This document shows positions 1 through 36,092 of a stretch of 64,000 bases of DNA, one piece after another (within the stretch, counting starts at the first letter, position 1; each line of letters opens with the position of its first letter). The DNA is taken from assembly GCF_047663525.1 (NCBI RefSeq), contig NC_092590.1, forward strand, positions 50,498,501 through 50,562,500, written 5' to 3'. The DNA is from Anas platyrhynchos. Its lineage: Eukaryota > Chordata > Aves > Anseriformes > Anatidae. A program made the translations under genes and the position numbers. Under the pieces are notes generated by a model. The model was not told the origin of the DNA. It saw nothing but the letters and a program-made list of their open reading frames with translations, and searched no databases.

Positions 1-3000
1 TTAGGAAGCTGAGTGTTAAGATCTTTGAGGAGAAACAAGCTGCTGAACCTGGGCTGCTCTGTGGATTACCACTGAGACAGAAGGAAATTGACAGCAAGGC
101 TTTGGTGGCTGTGAATGCGTGTCTAGTAACTGTGTGTCTTTGTTGCTAGCAGAAGCTTCTTTTTTAGGCTTGAGGGAATTAGAAAGCACATGAGCAAGCC
201 TTTGCTTGTTCCTAGAAGATCATCAGCCACTAGGACTGCAGCTGTTGCAGTCCAGTGCTGCACTGCTGACATCAACAGATACAATTCAGCACAGCTGAAT
301 TTGCATGACATAAATGAACCCGACTTTTGGGTTCAGATTGTTTTGGTTTGGATCTAGCGGTGTTAAGTTTCAAGATCTGAACTTTGCATATTTGAACTTG
401 TATCTTTTACTATTCCTAGAAATAGGAAGGGAGGAGGAAGACAATTTGTGATGTTACTAGCATTCTTGGGGATTTTGCAAGGCAGATGGTAACTTGCTGA
501 GTCTAACTTGCCTTCCCAAGCAGGGAAATTAAGGGCTGTTTTGCCATATGTAATGCAGTATGTGCAAGATAGCTCCAGATTAGCTTCAAAATAATATGCA
601 CAGGCAGCAAAGACAACACTATTTAGCTCGAGTGCAAAAAAACAGTATTAATTGCATTCATTCAACCCTGTGCTACAACTGGTTATCCTGGGCGCAGTGC
701 CATGCTGACACAACTACACTGCTCTCTGTGCCAGAGGTGGCTTGCTGAGAACCAAGCACTGCATGGTCTTGAGATGTCACTGGGAGCTCGAGAGCCAGAG
801 GTTCAGTTTCAGCTAAAGAAATGCCTGAAATGTTTCCCTGTATTCAATATTTATGTGTACTCCTGGCTTTAGAAACAGGGAGGAAAAGCCAGCATCAGAG
901 ATGCATCTAAAACAGCTGTTAAGGGACAGAGCTGGAAGTCAGAAGCCCCAGTGGGCTCATTGACTCCAAAACAAAAAAAAAAATCTAGTGTGGTCTCTAG
1001 CTTGTAGGTGAAGCCGTACCATTATCTCACAGCATAAACTGTTGAAGTCACTTACAGCCTGCTTTCCAGAAGGGCTGATGGCTAAATCACCCACTTGAGA
1101 GAATGTCATTGCCCTGGAGTTGTTTTTGTTAGCTCTGTGGCCTGGCCAGTACTGAGCAGTTTCAGCTGAATTCTTGATGTGACATAACTGACATTTATTT
1201 TCTTGATCTTACCTTTATGAGGAGCATGTGAGGGGTTCTAGGCTCTGTTTCCCAAACCCTGCCATAGCACTGGCACCATTCATAATCCCCAGTCGTGCAT
1301 CCCTTGGAGAACCTGCAGGGGGAAAGCAAATAGAGCGAAGATGGGCAGAGGAGTGGGAAATGGAGTACTGCAGGACCAAGACTGTCCCCTTGCCCTCCTT
1401 CCTCCCTCTCTCCATTTGTTCCCCCACCCTGGTCATGCCCCAGAGCCAGGCAGCCTCCCTTGACTCAGTGGATCCCTCGGGAGCCAGGCCATGTCTTTGC
1501 AAGCTGGAAGATTTTAGCATTGGTTTTGTTAGATCTGAAATTCAAGGTCTCCTGTATTAGGAAAGTGACCTTTGTTATTCCCCTGGTGGTTACTTAAGAC
1601 AAAGTTTCCCTGGATTAAAGTATTTAGACCAGAAAGATAACACAGAGACAGCAGGTTATACTTGGGGGTTCTATGCAGGTTTGAACTTGTCAATATGTAC
1701 ATCTTTCCATTTTTTCTTCTTGAGAATAAACCAAAATTAGCTAGTAGAGTGATTCTTTATGCATCATTCATTCTCAAATTGCAAGCTGCTTGACAGACTT
1801 CTGCTTTTGGCAATCACTACCCACAGAGCACTGCAGGTTTGTGGTACCACCTTCTTCCTAAATAATACTTCTAGATTGTTGCCCATTAACACTGTTAATT
1901 GAGCACAGAAAAAAAATGTCCACATTTAATTTCAATTCTGGTGCAAATACTATTTCAAGGAGGTGAATGTCAGGACTGCTTAGTGCTCACTTCTAAAGTT
2001 GATAGAAGCTTTATGATTAACGTCAGCAGGAAGACAGTGCCAGGTATGTCTAAACCTTCTGCCATAGTTCTCCATTCACACACTATACCTGCAGCTTTCA
2101 ATCTATCCACTTTATCTCACTTGGATTTTTTAAAATAGAAATAGGATAACCATGAATTTTAGTGTCTTTCTCATTCAGTCTGGCTAGAAGTGGGGCCCAA
2201 ACACATTAATTGAGAGATCTCTTCTGACTTTCTCTAGTTTCTAACATGATCACTTGCCTGGATGTTATTATCTCAGATAAAGGAGAAAAGTCAGATCAGG
2301 GCTCATTCTTTTCTTTGCAGTTCAGTGTGGAAACAAGAGCTAATGCTGGCAACTGAGTACAGCGTGCATCAAGTAGCAGGTAATTTGCAGCATTTTTCTG
2401 TGCAGATCTGCTGGACTGTTCTTACTCGCAGCATTTCAGAAATGCTAATTCCAGATTTTCCCTGAGCAGTAACTTGTGACTACACTAAACTGCACAGATA
2501 ATTTATATTGCTGAAGAATGTGAAATGGGAGTTAATGCAGTTTTGGCAAACGTGGAAGTAAGTTAACACTTGAATCCAGAAAGTTTGAGATCAAAAGTTA
2601 TGATTCCTGTGAGTAACAAAATATCCTTGATACAGTACTTTGCAGGGAATTGTGTTTTTTTACCACATATCTCATGGAATATCAACACAAACATGATTTT
2701 TGAGCAATTGTCTTATTTTTCTTTTACTGGGAAAGGAATCTTGAAATAAGCAATCATTGAGTATTGTATTTTGAAGCTGGCATCTCCCCTGTGTCTTAAT
2801 TCTGGTTGTTGGCCAACTAATTAATTCTAGTTATTAATTCTAGTTGTTGATCGCTGAAGTATTGTAAAGCATTGTCTTTATGTTTGTTCTTTGGATGTAT
2901 CAAAAGACTGCACTGTTGGGAGGAGATGAATTCCAGAAAATAATCTGTTCAATTGTTTTTCCTGTCTGTGGTAAAACTTCATTAAGGAGGATTTCAGAAT

Positions 3001-6000
3001 ATTGGCTTTTTACTCTTAAATCATTTAGCTTTGTAAACAGCTGAACTGATAAACTGAACTGAAATGCTTTTCTTATACATCAATGGCTCCATCTGCTGGA
3101 GTGTGTGTCATACAGAGCAGGTGCAAGCTGAAACACTTCATCCATGAGAAGCTGTAATTCAGTTACAGTAAAGACTGTTACCTTTTTTAGATGTAATGAC
3201 TATCTAGTAATTTCTGTCAAGATTTTAACAACTTTGTTACAAGACTTAAACAGCACATAGGGAAAACAAGAAATAAGAAGAAAAATGTTATACAAAATAA
3301 AGGCTGGGAAAATAATCATAAGGGAAAGGTTGCCAGAAAAGCCCAAGTTGATCACTGTTCCTGCCCATTCTTTTGCCTTTGCTGAGTGACATTCCAGGAG
3401 GCTTATCTGTATTGCAGACCTACGCATCTGAGTGTTTGTAGAACCTGGATACCTACAAAAATCTCACAGCAGGAGTCTCACTGCCGACTTGACCAGGCTG
3501 TGGGTTGGGTTTGGAGTTGGAAGAGGAGAATGGGGAGGAGGCAGCTTCTGTTCTCTCATTTGAAACCTTTGAACTGTCATCTCCCAGTATGGCTTTCTGT
3601 GGAAAACAGGTGTGCTAGAGTGGCACAGTTCAGAAGAATCTCTCTGTTTTATTTCCTCACATTTCCACATCACAGTGAGCACTGAAGGATGTTCTTTATG
3701 GGCAAATAGCCTGTTTTGTAGATACTGACTTTTTCTTAGGAGTTCGAGAGTCCTTGCTCTTGCTTGACATCCAGCTTTTGGGTTACACACTGTGGAGCTA
3801 AATTGGGTGGCTTCAAGAATGTCTCGGGCCCTCTCCCATCATTATAGGACTAAAGTGGCTAAGACAGCCTCTTTCAAAGTCCCACACCTTCTAGTCCTAG
3901 AACCATGAGCATTAACAGAAACAGTTTCAGCAGGGTTCTAACTTACCTCAGTGTGTGTCAAGGTCACTAGCTAGAGAGCTATTTCTATAGAATTCAACCA
4001 TCACATACTCACTTCTTCTATGTATTGTTAGTTTGTTAGTTTTAATCTAATTTAAAGTATAATGGCATGCAAAAGTGTACCAAAAGAGCTCAGCTCATTC
4101 CTTGCCTTTTCATCTAGTGGTTTGTACCTGTGGATGGTCTGTAGACCAATATGGACTTTATTTTCAAGACATTTTCTTTCCAGTGATGCAAACAGTACAG
4201 CAGATGATGGTATTGATCATTACATTCAGAAATACTCGACTCTCCTTCAGTGTAGAATGCTAATTAAAAAACTGCACTTTCCTCTGCACAAGTTAGAAAC
4301 TTAAGTAGTTTAATCAAGGCAGAAACAGAGTCACTGAGGCTTTACGGTCTCCAAAACCCAAGGACAGTCAAATGAAAGATTTGTTGTAAGCAGAGAAGAG
4401 CTTGCTGTGAGTGAGCAGAGGCAGGAAAATACCAGCAGGTTGCTGTGGATTAGATTGCAGCCCCCACCTGCAGACCATGGAGGTCAGTCCATGGGCAACC
4501 CTGAAAAGGAACTGCATGGTATCACAGAATCTCAGAATGTTAGGGATTGGAAGGGACCTTGAAAGATCATCTAGTCCAATCCCCCTGCTGGAGCAGGAAC
4601 ACCTAAATCATGTCACACAAGTACCTGCACAAAAGCTGCTGTGTAGCTGCAGCTTTCTATCTGTCCCAGATTTGATAGGCCAGCTACCATGAACAAGCTT
4701 GTGCTGCAGGAGGTACTCAGAGGAATCACCCAATGTAACCAGGGAATGTTGGTTGGCTGTAGGTCAAGAGGCAGCAATTTCTGTGTCAAGTAAGAATCCA
4801 GACACATTTCTTTTAGGGAGCACAGTCTGGCTGGGGTGTGTCTTTAATTTCACCTTTGCTGTTTTATGAGTACATCAGTTTGGGAATGTGGAGTCATCCA
4901 TGACACAGGTACTGTGTCAACATAGGTGAGTTTCCACAGAAACCCTCAAGTCCCTTGGTTTGTGGTTATCTTCCTTTTCCAGTGCTCTCTGCTGCAGCTG
5001 TAGGGTTCGTTGCCAGGTGCATTTAGTTTGTCTGTTTGAGTAATTATTTATCCACTCAGTAAACAGATACTAACCCACTTTGTGTGTGGAGTCTCCCAGC
5101 TGTCACTGCTGTCCCAATGAGAGCGCTGATTTACTTCTTCATGTGTATATTACTGTTGAATTCAGTCTAACTGTTTTTGTTTCTCATAAATTACTACACC
5201 AGAGGCTGAATGGCCAGTTGGACATCTGTGATGTGTTTCCCAAGTTCACATCAGACAAATCAAGTTTCCTGGGGCGTGATTTATATATGCATCTTGTACC
5301 AGTACCAGTACCTTGGAATGTAATTTGTTTTGCCAGTATAACCACAGTGTAGATGCAATTACAACAATCTGAAAGTGCTGCAGTCTACACTGACACTTTT
5401 CAGCGCTTATTTTGATTTGTGGCCTTCTAGCGAGGTTGCAGGTTTCCAAAATTTCCTGTATCTAGGTCACAAGAGTATGTATGAACTTGCTCCTTCCTCA
5501 TGGGAATCCTGTGATGGACCCTTCTGAAGCAGTCCACAGAGAAAGGTGTAAAACAAAAGGTGTTGTGGAGAAATCTTGAAGAAACCTTGAATCTTCAGGT
5601 CAATTCCTGGACCCTTTATGTCTCTATGAAAGTAACTCCTGGGGAGCTTGTTGCTTCTTGGCACAAGGGAAATTGTAAACGTTTTTCTGACATAAACTTT
5701 GGTGGGAGCAACAATATTGCATTACTGAGGAGAAAATATGAGATGAATAATTGAACTTTGGCATAATTGCTTCACAAGGCGGGCAGTCTAAGTTATGTGC
5801 TCATTTCTTGTAAAACTATCCTGCTGACAGTCTGTTCTTGGTTGGTCCTAAAAGGGATTGCATTTTTTAAAACCATGGACTGAAGTCATTGTGCCAGGTC
5901 CCACAGTCTGGACAACTCAGAATGACCTTTTTCCCTGAGGGGAAGGGGAAAGTTCTGTTTAGCATGACTAAAAAAAAATAACCTCTAAATACTGCTCAAA

Positions 6001-8019
6001 TATACCATCCTTACTCTGAACAGTGGTATTTATTTTTCACCAATTACCCATCATATAATATTTATTTTGTTTTGATGGAAATAAGTAACTTCAGTGATGA
6101 ACTGCAGATGTTTTAGTTCCCTAATTTATACTCTGGTGTAAGGACATTTCTCACCTTCCCAGGCACAAAGAAGGTCCTCAAGAAGAACAATTTCTGGCCC
6201 ATCTGCACAATTCTGTTTCTTTTTTTTAAAAAAAAACCAACAACATAATTTCTACAAATACTCTTTTTAAAATCATGTGGTCACATTTGTACTAATTTAT
6301 CTTTAAAAAATAGGGCATGAATATTAGCTGCTTCTTAAAGAAAGTCTTCAAAACAACACAGTGAAAAATTCCATCTGTTCAGGGAGCAGTGGAACTGCCA
6401 TGTTTCCTCTGGATTTCTGTCATATGGCTGTGCTCTCTAATGGGATATAAGCTTCTCTCATGCTAGGAGAGATCAGAAGCTCCTGTGCTTGTGCATCATC
6501 TGGGCTTCTACATGTGTGTGTGATAAAGAATATGCAGTCTTTGCTTCCACAGGAGCAGGAATAGCATTGTTATTTCCAATCAGCTGCTTATTTTCGGAAA
6601 CTTCTACATATTTGATTTCTTTGAGATCTTTATTTGCAACTGTTACTGGAAAGGGCCAAAATGTATTGAGACACTAGAACTAACAGGAAATTACTGTATA
6701 ATCTTTATTTCATTTGGAAACCAGACTGAAAACATTGAAAGCAAAATTCTGTCTTTAAATGATGTGTACAGGTCTTATTGTAGACCTCTGCAAACCTAGT
6801 TTGGTGCAATGCCATGGACTTTTTTGTGGGGGAACCTTGTGAGCTTTTAATTTTGCTCTTTCCTGTGTGTTTTCTGCAGCCCTTGAGGATAAGTTTTGAT
6901 GTCTCATGAGGTTGTCTTATGTATGGGTGTTTTCTGAGGCTAGAAGTTGTTTTTATTGTACTAAGTCTTTCCAGGTCCCATAAATGTTACATGCTTTCAT
7001 GCAGTTGGTTAACTTTTTAAATGGAATGTGTTGACTTGCACAAATCAAGCGTATTTGGAGATATCATTACTCTGTGAGGTATACTACAGGGTTTATGTCT
7101 CTGGCAACGCTGTTGACTGTAAAACTTTCAGATGAGAACTTCCAAAGCATTTCTGGGATTTGGAAACACTTTTCCCATTAATTTTAAGATTGATTTAGAA
7201 TCAGGAGTATTATTCAAATCTTTAAAGCTAAACACATGCCTACATGTGTGCAGAAATGGAGCCTCATTGATCGTGTCATTGTCTGAATATTCCAGAGCTT
7301 CAGAATGCAAAAATGGCTCAAAGTCAAATCCTCAAGTATTTTCTGAGGACAAACCTATGCTCAAGTTAATGGCATATTTCCTTGAGTGAGAGCTACTGGC
7401 AGCAGAGTCTTTTACAAAATGAAAAATATGCTCTCATTCTTCCCACTAAAATACTCATCCCATGTGTTTAAACTGATTGAAGAGAGACAAATGGTTGACG
7501 AAGCAAATAGAAACAGGATTGGGAATTCATCCAGAGTTACAGTGACCAGATGGCATAGCAGAGGTGGTGACCGTGCGGGCTGGATGGTGATGGCTTTATC
7601 TGTTGTTAAAACAAACTCTTATCTGCTTTTAAATCCCTCAGTGAATATGAACACACTGCTTTAACCTTGCTTTCAGGAATAGCTTAATTTCCCTCATTAT
7701 GTTTATCAAACAAGTGAAATTGAGTGTTCAGATAAGTATTTGCAGGGTTTGAGGTCTCTCTTTTCCCAAACAACTCTTCAATTGGCCCTGCTCCAAAGGC
7801 CATTATATTTGAGAGGAGTCTTGAAACATGCTTCAGAAAGTTCTCAGTGAGGAGGTATATGATGATGGGAAGGGTAGCCTACATTTCTCACTGCATGGAA
7901 ATGATTTCAGTCTTGAATCCTTCTCTGAGAAGACTGTAGCACTTGAAATGACAGATACATGGCCTTGGAAGATTCCCTATCATTGGTGATTTTTTCAAGT
8001 TTTCCTTTTATTTTCTCAG
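1..8019 (+). other. ADAMTS3: ADAMTS3 intron (probably intron 5), no exon found
   Basis: No stretch here translates to the upstream part of the ADAMTS3 protease domain (the segment ending just before Val-Asn-Glu-Ile-Tyr). I looked for it on the + strand and saw nothing. The region is AT-rich, with short open frames on both strands and one CR1 fragment near 4521. It is read as intron because the first recognised exon begins at 8020 with a normal acceptor and in mid-protein. The true intron start and exons 1-5 lie outside the window. Confidence 0.75.
4521..4625 (-). mobile_element. CR1 LINE 3'-end fragment
   Basis: The stretch has the typical CR1 tail read in reverse: an ATCACAGAATCTCAGAAT-like start (degenerate 8-bp tail repeat), then TTGGAAGGGACCTT and GATCATCTAGTCCAA, followed by a CCCCCTGCTGGAGCAGGAACACCT segment. 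CR1 is the dominant retrotransposon of birds and is usually 5'-truncated, as here. It lies in the intron upstream of ADAMTS3 exon 6. The 5' boundary (right side) is approximate. Confidence 0.85.
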
Positions 8020-32261
<24,242 letters not shown>

Positions 32262-34515
32262 ACGTGAATGCCACGTGGAGGATAGTAGCAGAAAGAGGCT
32301 TTGTTTGGCTTTGTGTTTCAGTTCTTTACTTCTGGACACTATGGTGCATGCTGCTTTCCACGAGCAGGACGCTGCAGATCATCAACTCATTTCCTTGTAA
32401 ATACAAAGAACGAGAAGTGCTGGTTCACTTTCTAGTCGCTCCCATCCTCCTCCCATCCTGCGTCATCTGGGTAGCGTGAATGTGTTGGAGGAAAGCACCA
32501 AAGAATATTCCTAACAGTGAGCAAAAGTTGCTGAGGGCATCGGTCAAGTTCTAGTACAGGGAAAGCGGCCCTGATGTCAGCACTCACCTCATTATTTTTG
32601 TTTTTAAACACATATAGAAAACGCCCCACTACAAGAGGTACCAAACGTTTACACTATACAAAATACTTTTGCAATGGAACAACTGAATCCATAAGACTTG
32701 TTTTGCTAATTTATCTATATAAATGGATATTGTATGAGCAAATTTGCAGCTGTTGTGTAAATACTGTATATTGCAGAAAATCAGTATTATTTTTAAGAGT
32801 TTTGTGCTGTCAGACAACTGTTTACCTATGTTACATTCTGGACAATTGCTAGGTGCCTGCCATTGAGTACTGCCTTATTTACATTCCATAAGTTGATTTT
32901 TTTAAGCAGCATTGTCATAAAAGGAGGAGTTCCATTTTCGTATGAATTACATCTACTGAAACTAGGAAAGAGTTTGGTTTTTATTAATGTCAACAATGTG
33001 ATGCTTTCTTTTGAAATAGGGGGAAAAAAAGTGTAATCCTCAAGGTACGAGTCTACTTATTGCCACCTGCCCATTAAAAGTAGATTTAGAAATTTTAGTG
33101 TAATTCTAGTCACAGGTTGGAAAAACAATTGTATGTGCCTGTGAAATGAACCCTGATACCCATGGCCCATGCTAAGCAGGCACTGCTTCAGTTTAGGAGT
33201 AGCAGTGCTGTCCCTTTGGTCTCCTTTTGCCTACAAGGTCAGACCAGTGTAGGAAACCATGTATATACTGTAAGTACTGTAATATTCACAAGTCAAAAAT
33301 GAGTTGTGTTTTCCAAACGATCCGGTTGTTTTTTATGAAGCTGAAAAAGCATCACAGTGGTAGAATAGGCACTAATAAGAAATAGCTGTGGCAAGACTTA
33401 AAATAGATTTTTTTTTGCCTACTGGAAGCATTGATTTAAAGGTGAGAGAGATATTTATTTTTCAGCATGGTTCACCTCAAAATCTCCACAACCACAATGC
33501 ATCTGACTGCAATAATGTACTAGTAATTTATGTCAATAACCATCTTGTTCACAGTCCACCCAATCACACTCTCTCCTGTGTGTTGCTGTAAAGTACTTGT
33601 ATATAGGATTGAGAACTAAAGATATTTATTAAAAGTTGAATTCTTGATAGTATTTTATGTACTAAATATTTACACTAAGGGCAGTTGACTATTCTTTTTG
33701 CCAAGATAAAATAGAGAGATGTAACTAGATACCTGTACATGCTATGTCATATGGATAGAACAGAAATTTAAGCTAACTAAACTACTGTAGAGAAATTGTT
33801 GATCTTATTCTTTAAAAAAAAAAAAAGTCTTATGACATTTTATTTTTTTTTTGTTACAGGCATCTTTAATTTCTAAATAGGCTATGAAAAATTCATGTGC
33901 AATTTTTGGCTCCCCATAAAAGGTCCTCATGATTGACCCATTTATAAGGACAGTGATTGTGAACCTCTAACATCCTATAAAATAGTAGGACTCCAAAGGC
34001 TAAATTCTGGAAAGAAACTTCTGTAGTGATTATGCAGAATCACTATGATGAAGTAAAGATGAAAACTGTTGCCAGAAGACTTCTAAGGTAAATGAAACTT
34101 TTAAGTAGATGAATCCTGTTCAGGGGAGTATAGGGTCGCCATGCAAGACGCATCTTGCATTGTGATGTGCATAATCTAACCCACTAAAGTATTGACCCAA
34201 CACCTCTAAAGAATTGCTGCTACCTTTCTGCAAGACTTTTGAAGGTCAAAGAAATTAGTATTAAATAGATTGTTCAGACAATCCCTGAGCCTCAAACAGA
34301 CAAATAGGGTGTGTTTTATTCCTTGGAAATTTCCCAAATGTTAATTCTTTCTCTGTCTTTATCTTCTACATATATACAATGTGGGTGTAGATAATCCTTG
34401 TACCTTTTTGCTTTCTTTTCTACCAAGCTAATTTCACTTTCATTAAAGTGTACACTACTGATCCTGTTTGTTGTATTGGGGAGCACGTAGCAATAAAATC
34501 TTTAACATAACAAAT
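32262..34515 (+). other. ADAMTS3: ADAMTS3 3' UTR (inferred)
   Basis: About 2.25 kb, AT-rich, from the stop codon to just past the first AATAAA. Several ATTTA/TATTTAT elements (for example near 33450 and 33619) could affect mRNA stability. The length resembles what I recall for the long human 3' UTR. The end is inferred from the polyadenylation signal only. Confidence 0.7.
34442..34497 (+). terminator. ADAMTS3: Polyadenylation signals of ADAMTS3
   Basis: ATTAAA at 34442-34447 and canonical AATAAA at 34492-34497. The latter is the first AATAAA after the stop codon and is followed by a T/GT-rich stretch (TTTCTTTGGTTTGC near 34516), as expected of a downstream element. Cleavage near 34510-34520 is inferred. 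Confidence 0.7.
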
Positions 34516-35200
34516 CTTTCTTTGGTTTGCTTCATATGGGAGGATCTTTTTTTTTTTTTCATTATCTTGCCTTTTGCAAAATGAAGGAACACTTACATCC
34601 CAAAGCTTCACTCCCTTGAAAATTAAAAATTGAAAAAGATTTACAATTTTGATTTTTAAAAATATGTCCTGTTTTTACCATTGCGGAGGAATAAGCAGGG
34701 AAATTGGGGGAAAGGAAGGAGTGAATGTTCTGTGATCCAGTCTTCCTGGTACGTGTGTATATGTCCGGACAGCAGCTCCAACTCTTTTCTCAGGAACATA
34801 TAACATGTTGGGCTTTGCTTTATGAGGAATGGTATCTAAGAGATTCTGCATCTGCTGAACAGGAGGCATCTGCTCTCCTCTCCTTTAGCTAGAAATGTTT
34901 TCTGAGTAGATGAGAGGACTTCAGCAGCCAGCCACTGAAGACTTAAAAAACAAAACAAAACAAAAACCTCACCCATGTTATTTTAGTACAGGTGCACGTT
35001 CTAGCCTTCTGGTCCATCTGTCTTTAAGTAGTTTTGATACCATATATCTGCAAGAATGCATTGCTGTTTCTCACTTGACAACTAGAACTTCTAGAATAAA
35101 ACTAGTTTGATAAGGGAGATCTTCATCTCTACATAGAGACCAGAGAAACTGGCTTCTTAAGCCACTTGTTTTCATAACCTAATTGCTCTCCACAACTTCC
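34516..35200. other. Intergenic, nothing recognised
   Basis: AT-rich sequence with T and A runs (34548-34559; CAAAA repeats near 34949). No exon-like segment or transposon signature was seen. Confidence 0.7.
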
Positions 35201-35211
35201 TGAGAAGGTGA

Positions 35212-35510
35212 AGCAGAGAGGGAGGTGCTCTTCTCCCTGCTAACTGATAATAGGATGCACAGGAATGGCACAAAGCTGCACCAGAGGAGGTTCAGACTGG
35301 ATATTAGGACAAATTTCTTTACCACGAACATGGTCAAACACTAGAATAGACTTCCCAGAGAGGTGGTTGATGCCCCAAGCCTATAAGTGCTTTAATTTTT
35401 TTTTTTAATTATAATGCTTTAATTTTTCGTTAGCCCTGAAGTGGTCAGGCAGCTGGATTTGATCTTTGTAGGTCCCTTTCAGCTGAATTAGTCCGGTCTT
35501 GTCTATGACT
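35212..35510 (+). mobile_element. CR1 LINE 3' fragment, sense orientation
   Basis: The CR1 order is preserved: GGAGGTGCTCTTCTCCCTG, CACCAGAGGAGGTTCAGACT, GGATATTAGGACAAATTTCT, a CAAACACTAGAATAGACTTC-like stretch with CCCAGAGAGGTGG, and GATCTTTGTAGGTCCCTTTC near the end. This is the C-terminal end of the ORF2 reverse transcriptase followed by the CR1 3' UTR. It is interrupted at 35388-35427 by an AT-rich stretch in which TGCTTTAATTTTT occurs twice, and it is decayed with no intact frame. Confidence 0.8.
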
Positions 35511-35577
35511 TCCAAGTTGCTTTGATTTTTCTTGCATTTTAGTTAAAGGAATTTGCTAGTAATGCGCACTAGATAAA

Positions 35578-36092
35578 GTCATAGAATCATAGAATATCCC
35601 GAGTTGGAAGGGACCCATAAGGATCGAGTCCAACTCCTGGTACTCCACGGGTCTACCCAAAAGTTTAGACCGTGTGACTAAGTGCACAGTCCAATCACTT
35701 TTTAAAGTCAGTCAGGCTTGGTGCAGTGACTACTTCACTGGGGAGCCTGTTGCAGTGTGCGACCACCCTCTCAGTAAAGAACCTCTTCCTGATGTCCAGC
35801 TTAAACTTCCCCTGCCTCAGCTTAACACCATTCCCGTGGGTTCTATCACTGGTGTTTACAGACAATAGGTCACCTGCCTCCCCACTCCCCCTCATGAGGA
35901 AGTTGTAGACCGCGATGAGGTCCCCCCCTCAGCCTCTTCTCCAGGCTGAACGGGCCCAGTGCCCTCAGCCACTCCTCATACCTCTTCCCCTCTAGGTCCT
36001 TCAATGTCTTTGTTGCCCTCCTCTGGACACTCTCCAACAGTTTAATGTCCTTTGTGTACTGTGATGCCCAGAACTGCACACAGTACTGAGTA
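35578..36092 (-). mobile_element. CR1 LINE 3' fragment with ORF2 remnant
   Basis: Read on the - strand, the right part encodes the end of CR1 ORF2. It includes [20 protein letters not shown] followed by [19 protein letters not shown] (36079 downwards), then, after a frameshift, [20 protein letters not shown] and RLPSEVV. The element ends at 35580-35597 in the tail repeat TCATAGAATCATAGAAT. It is 5'-truncated and frameshifted, so no working protein is expected. It faces the preceding CR1 fragment 3' end to 3' end. Confidence 0.93.
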
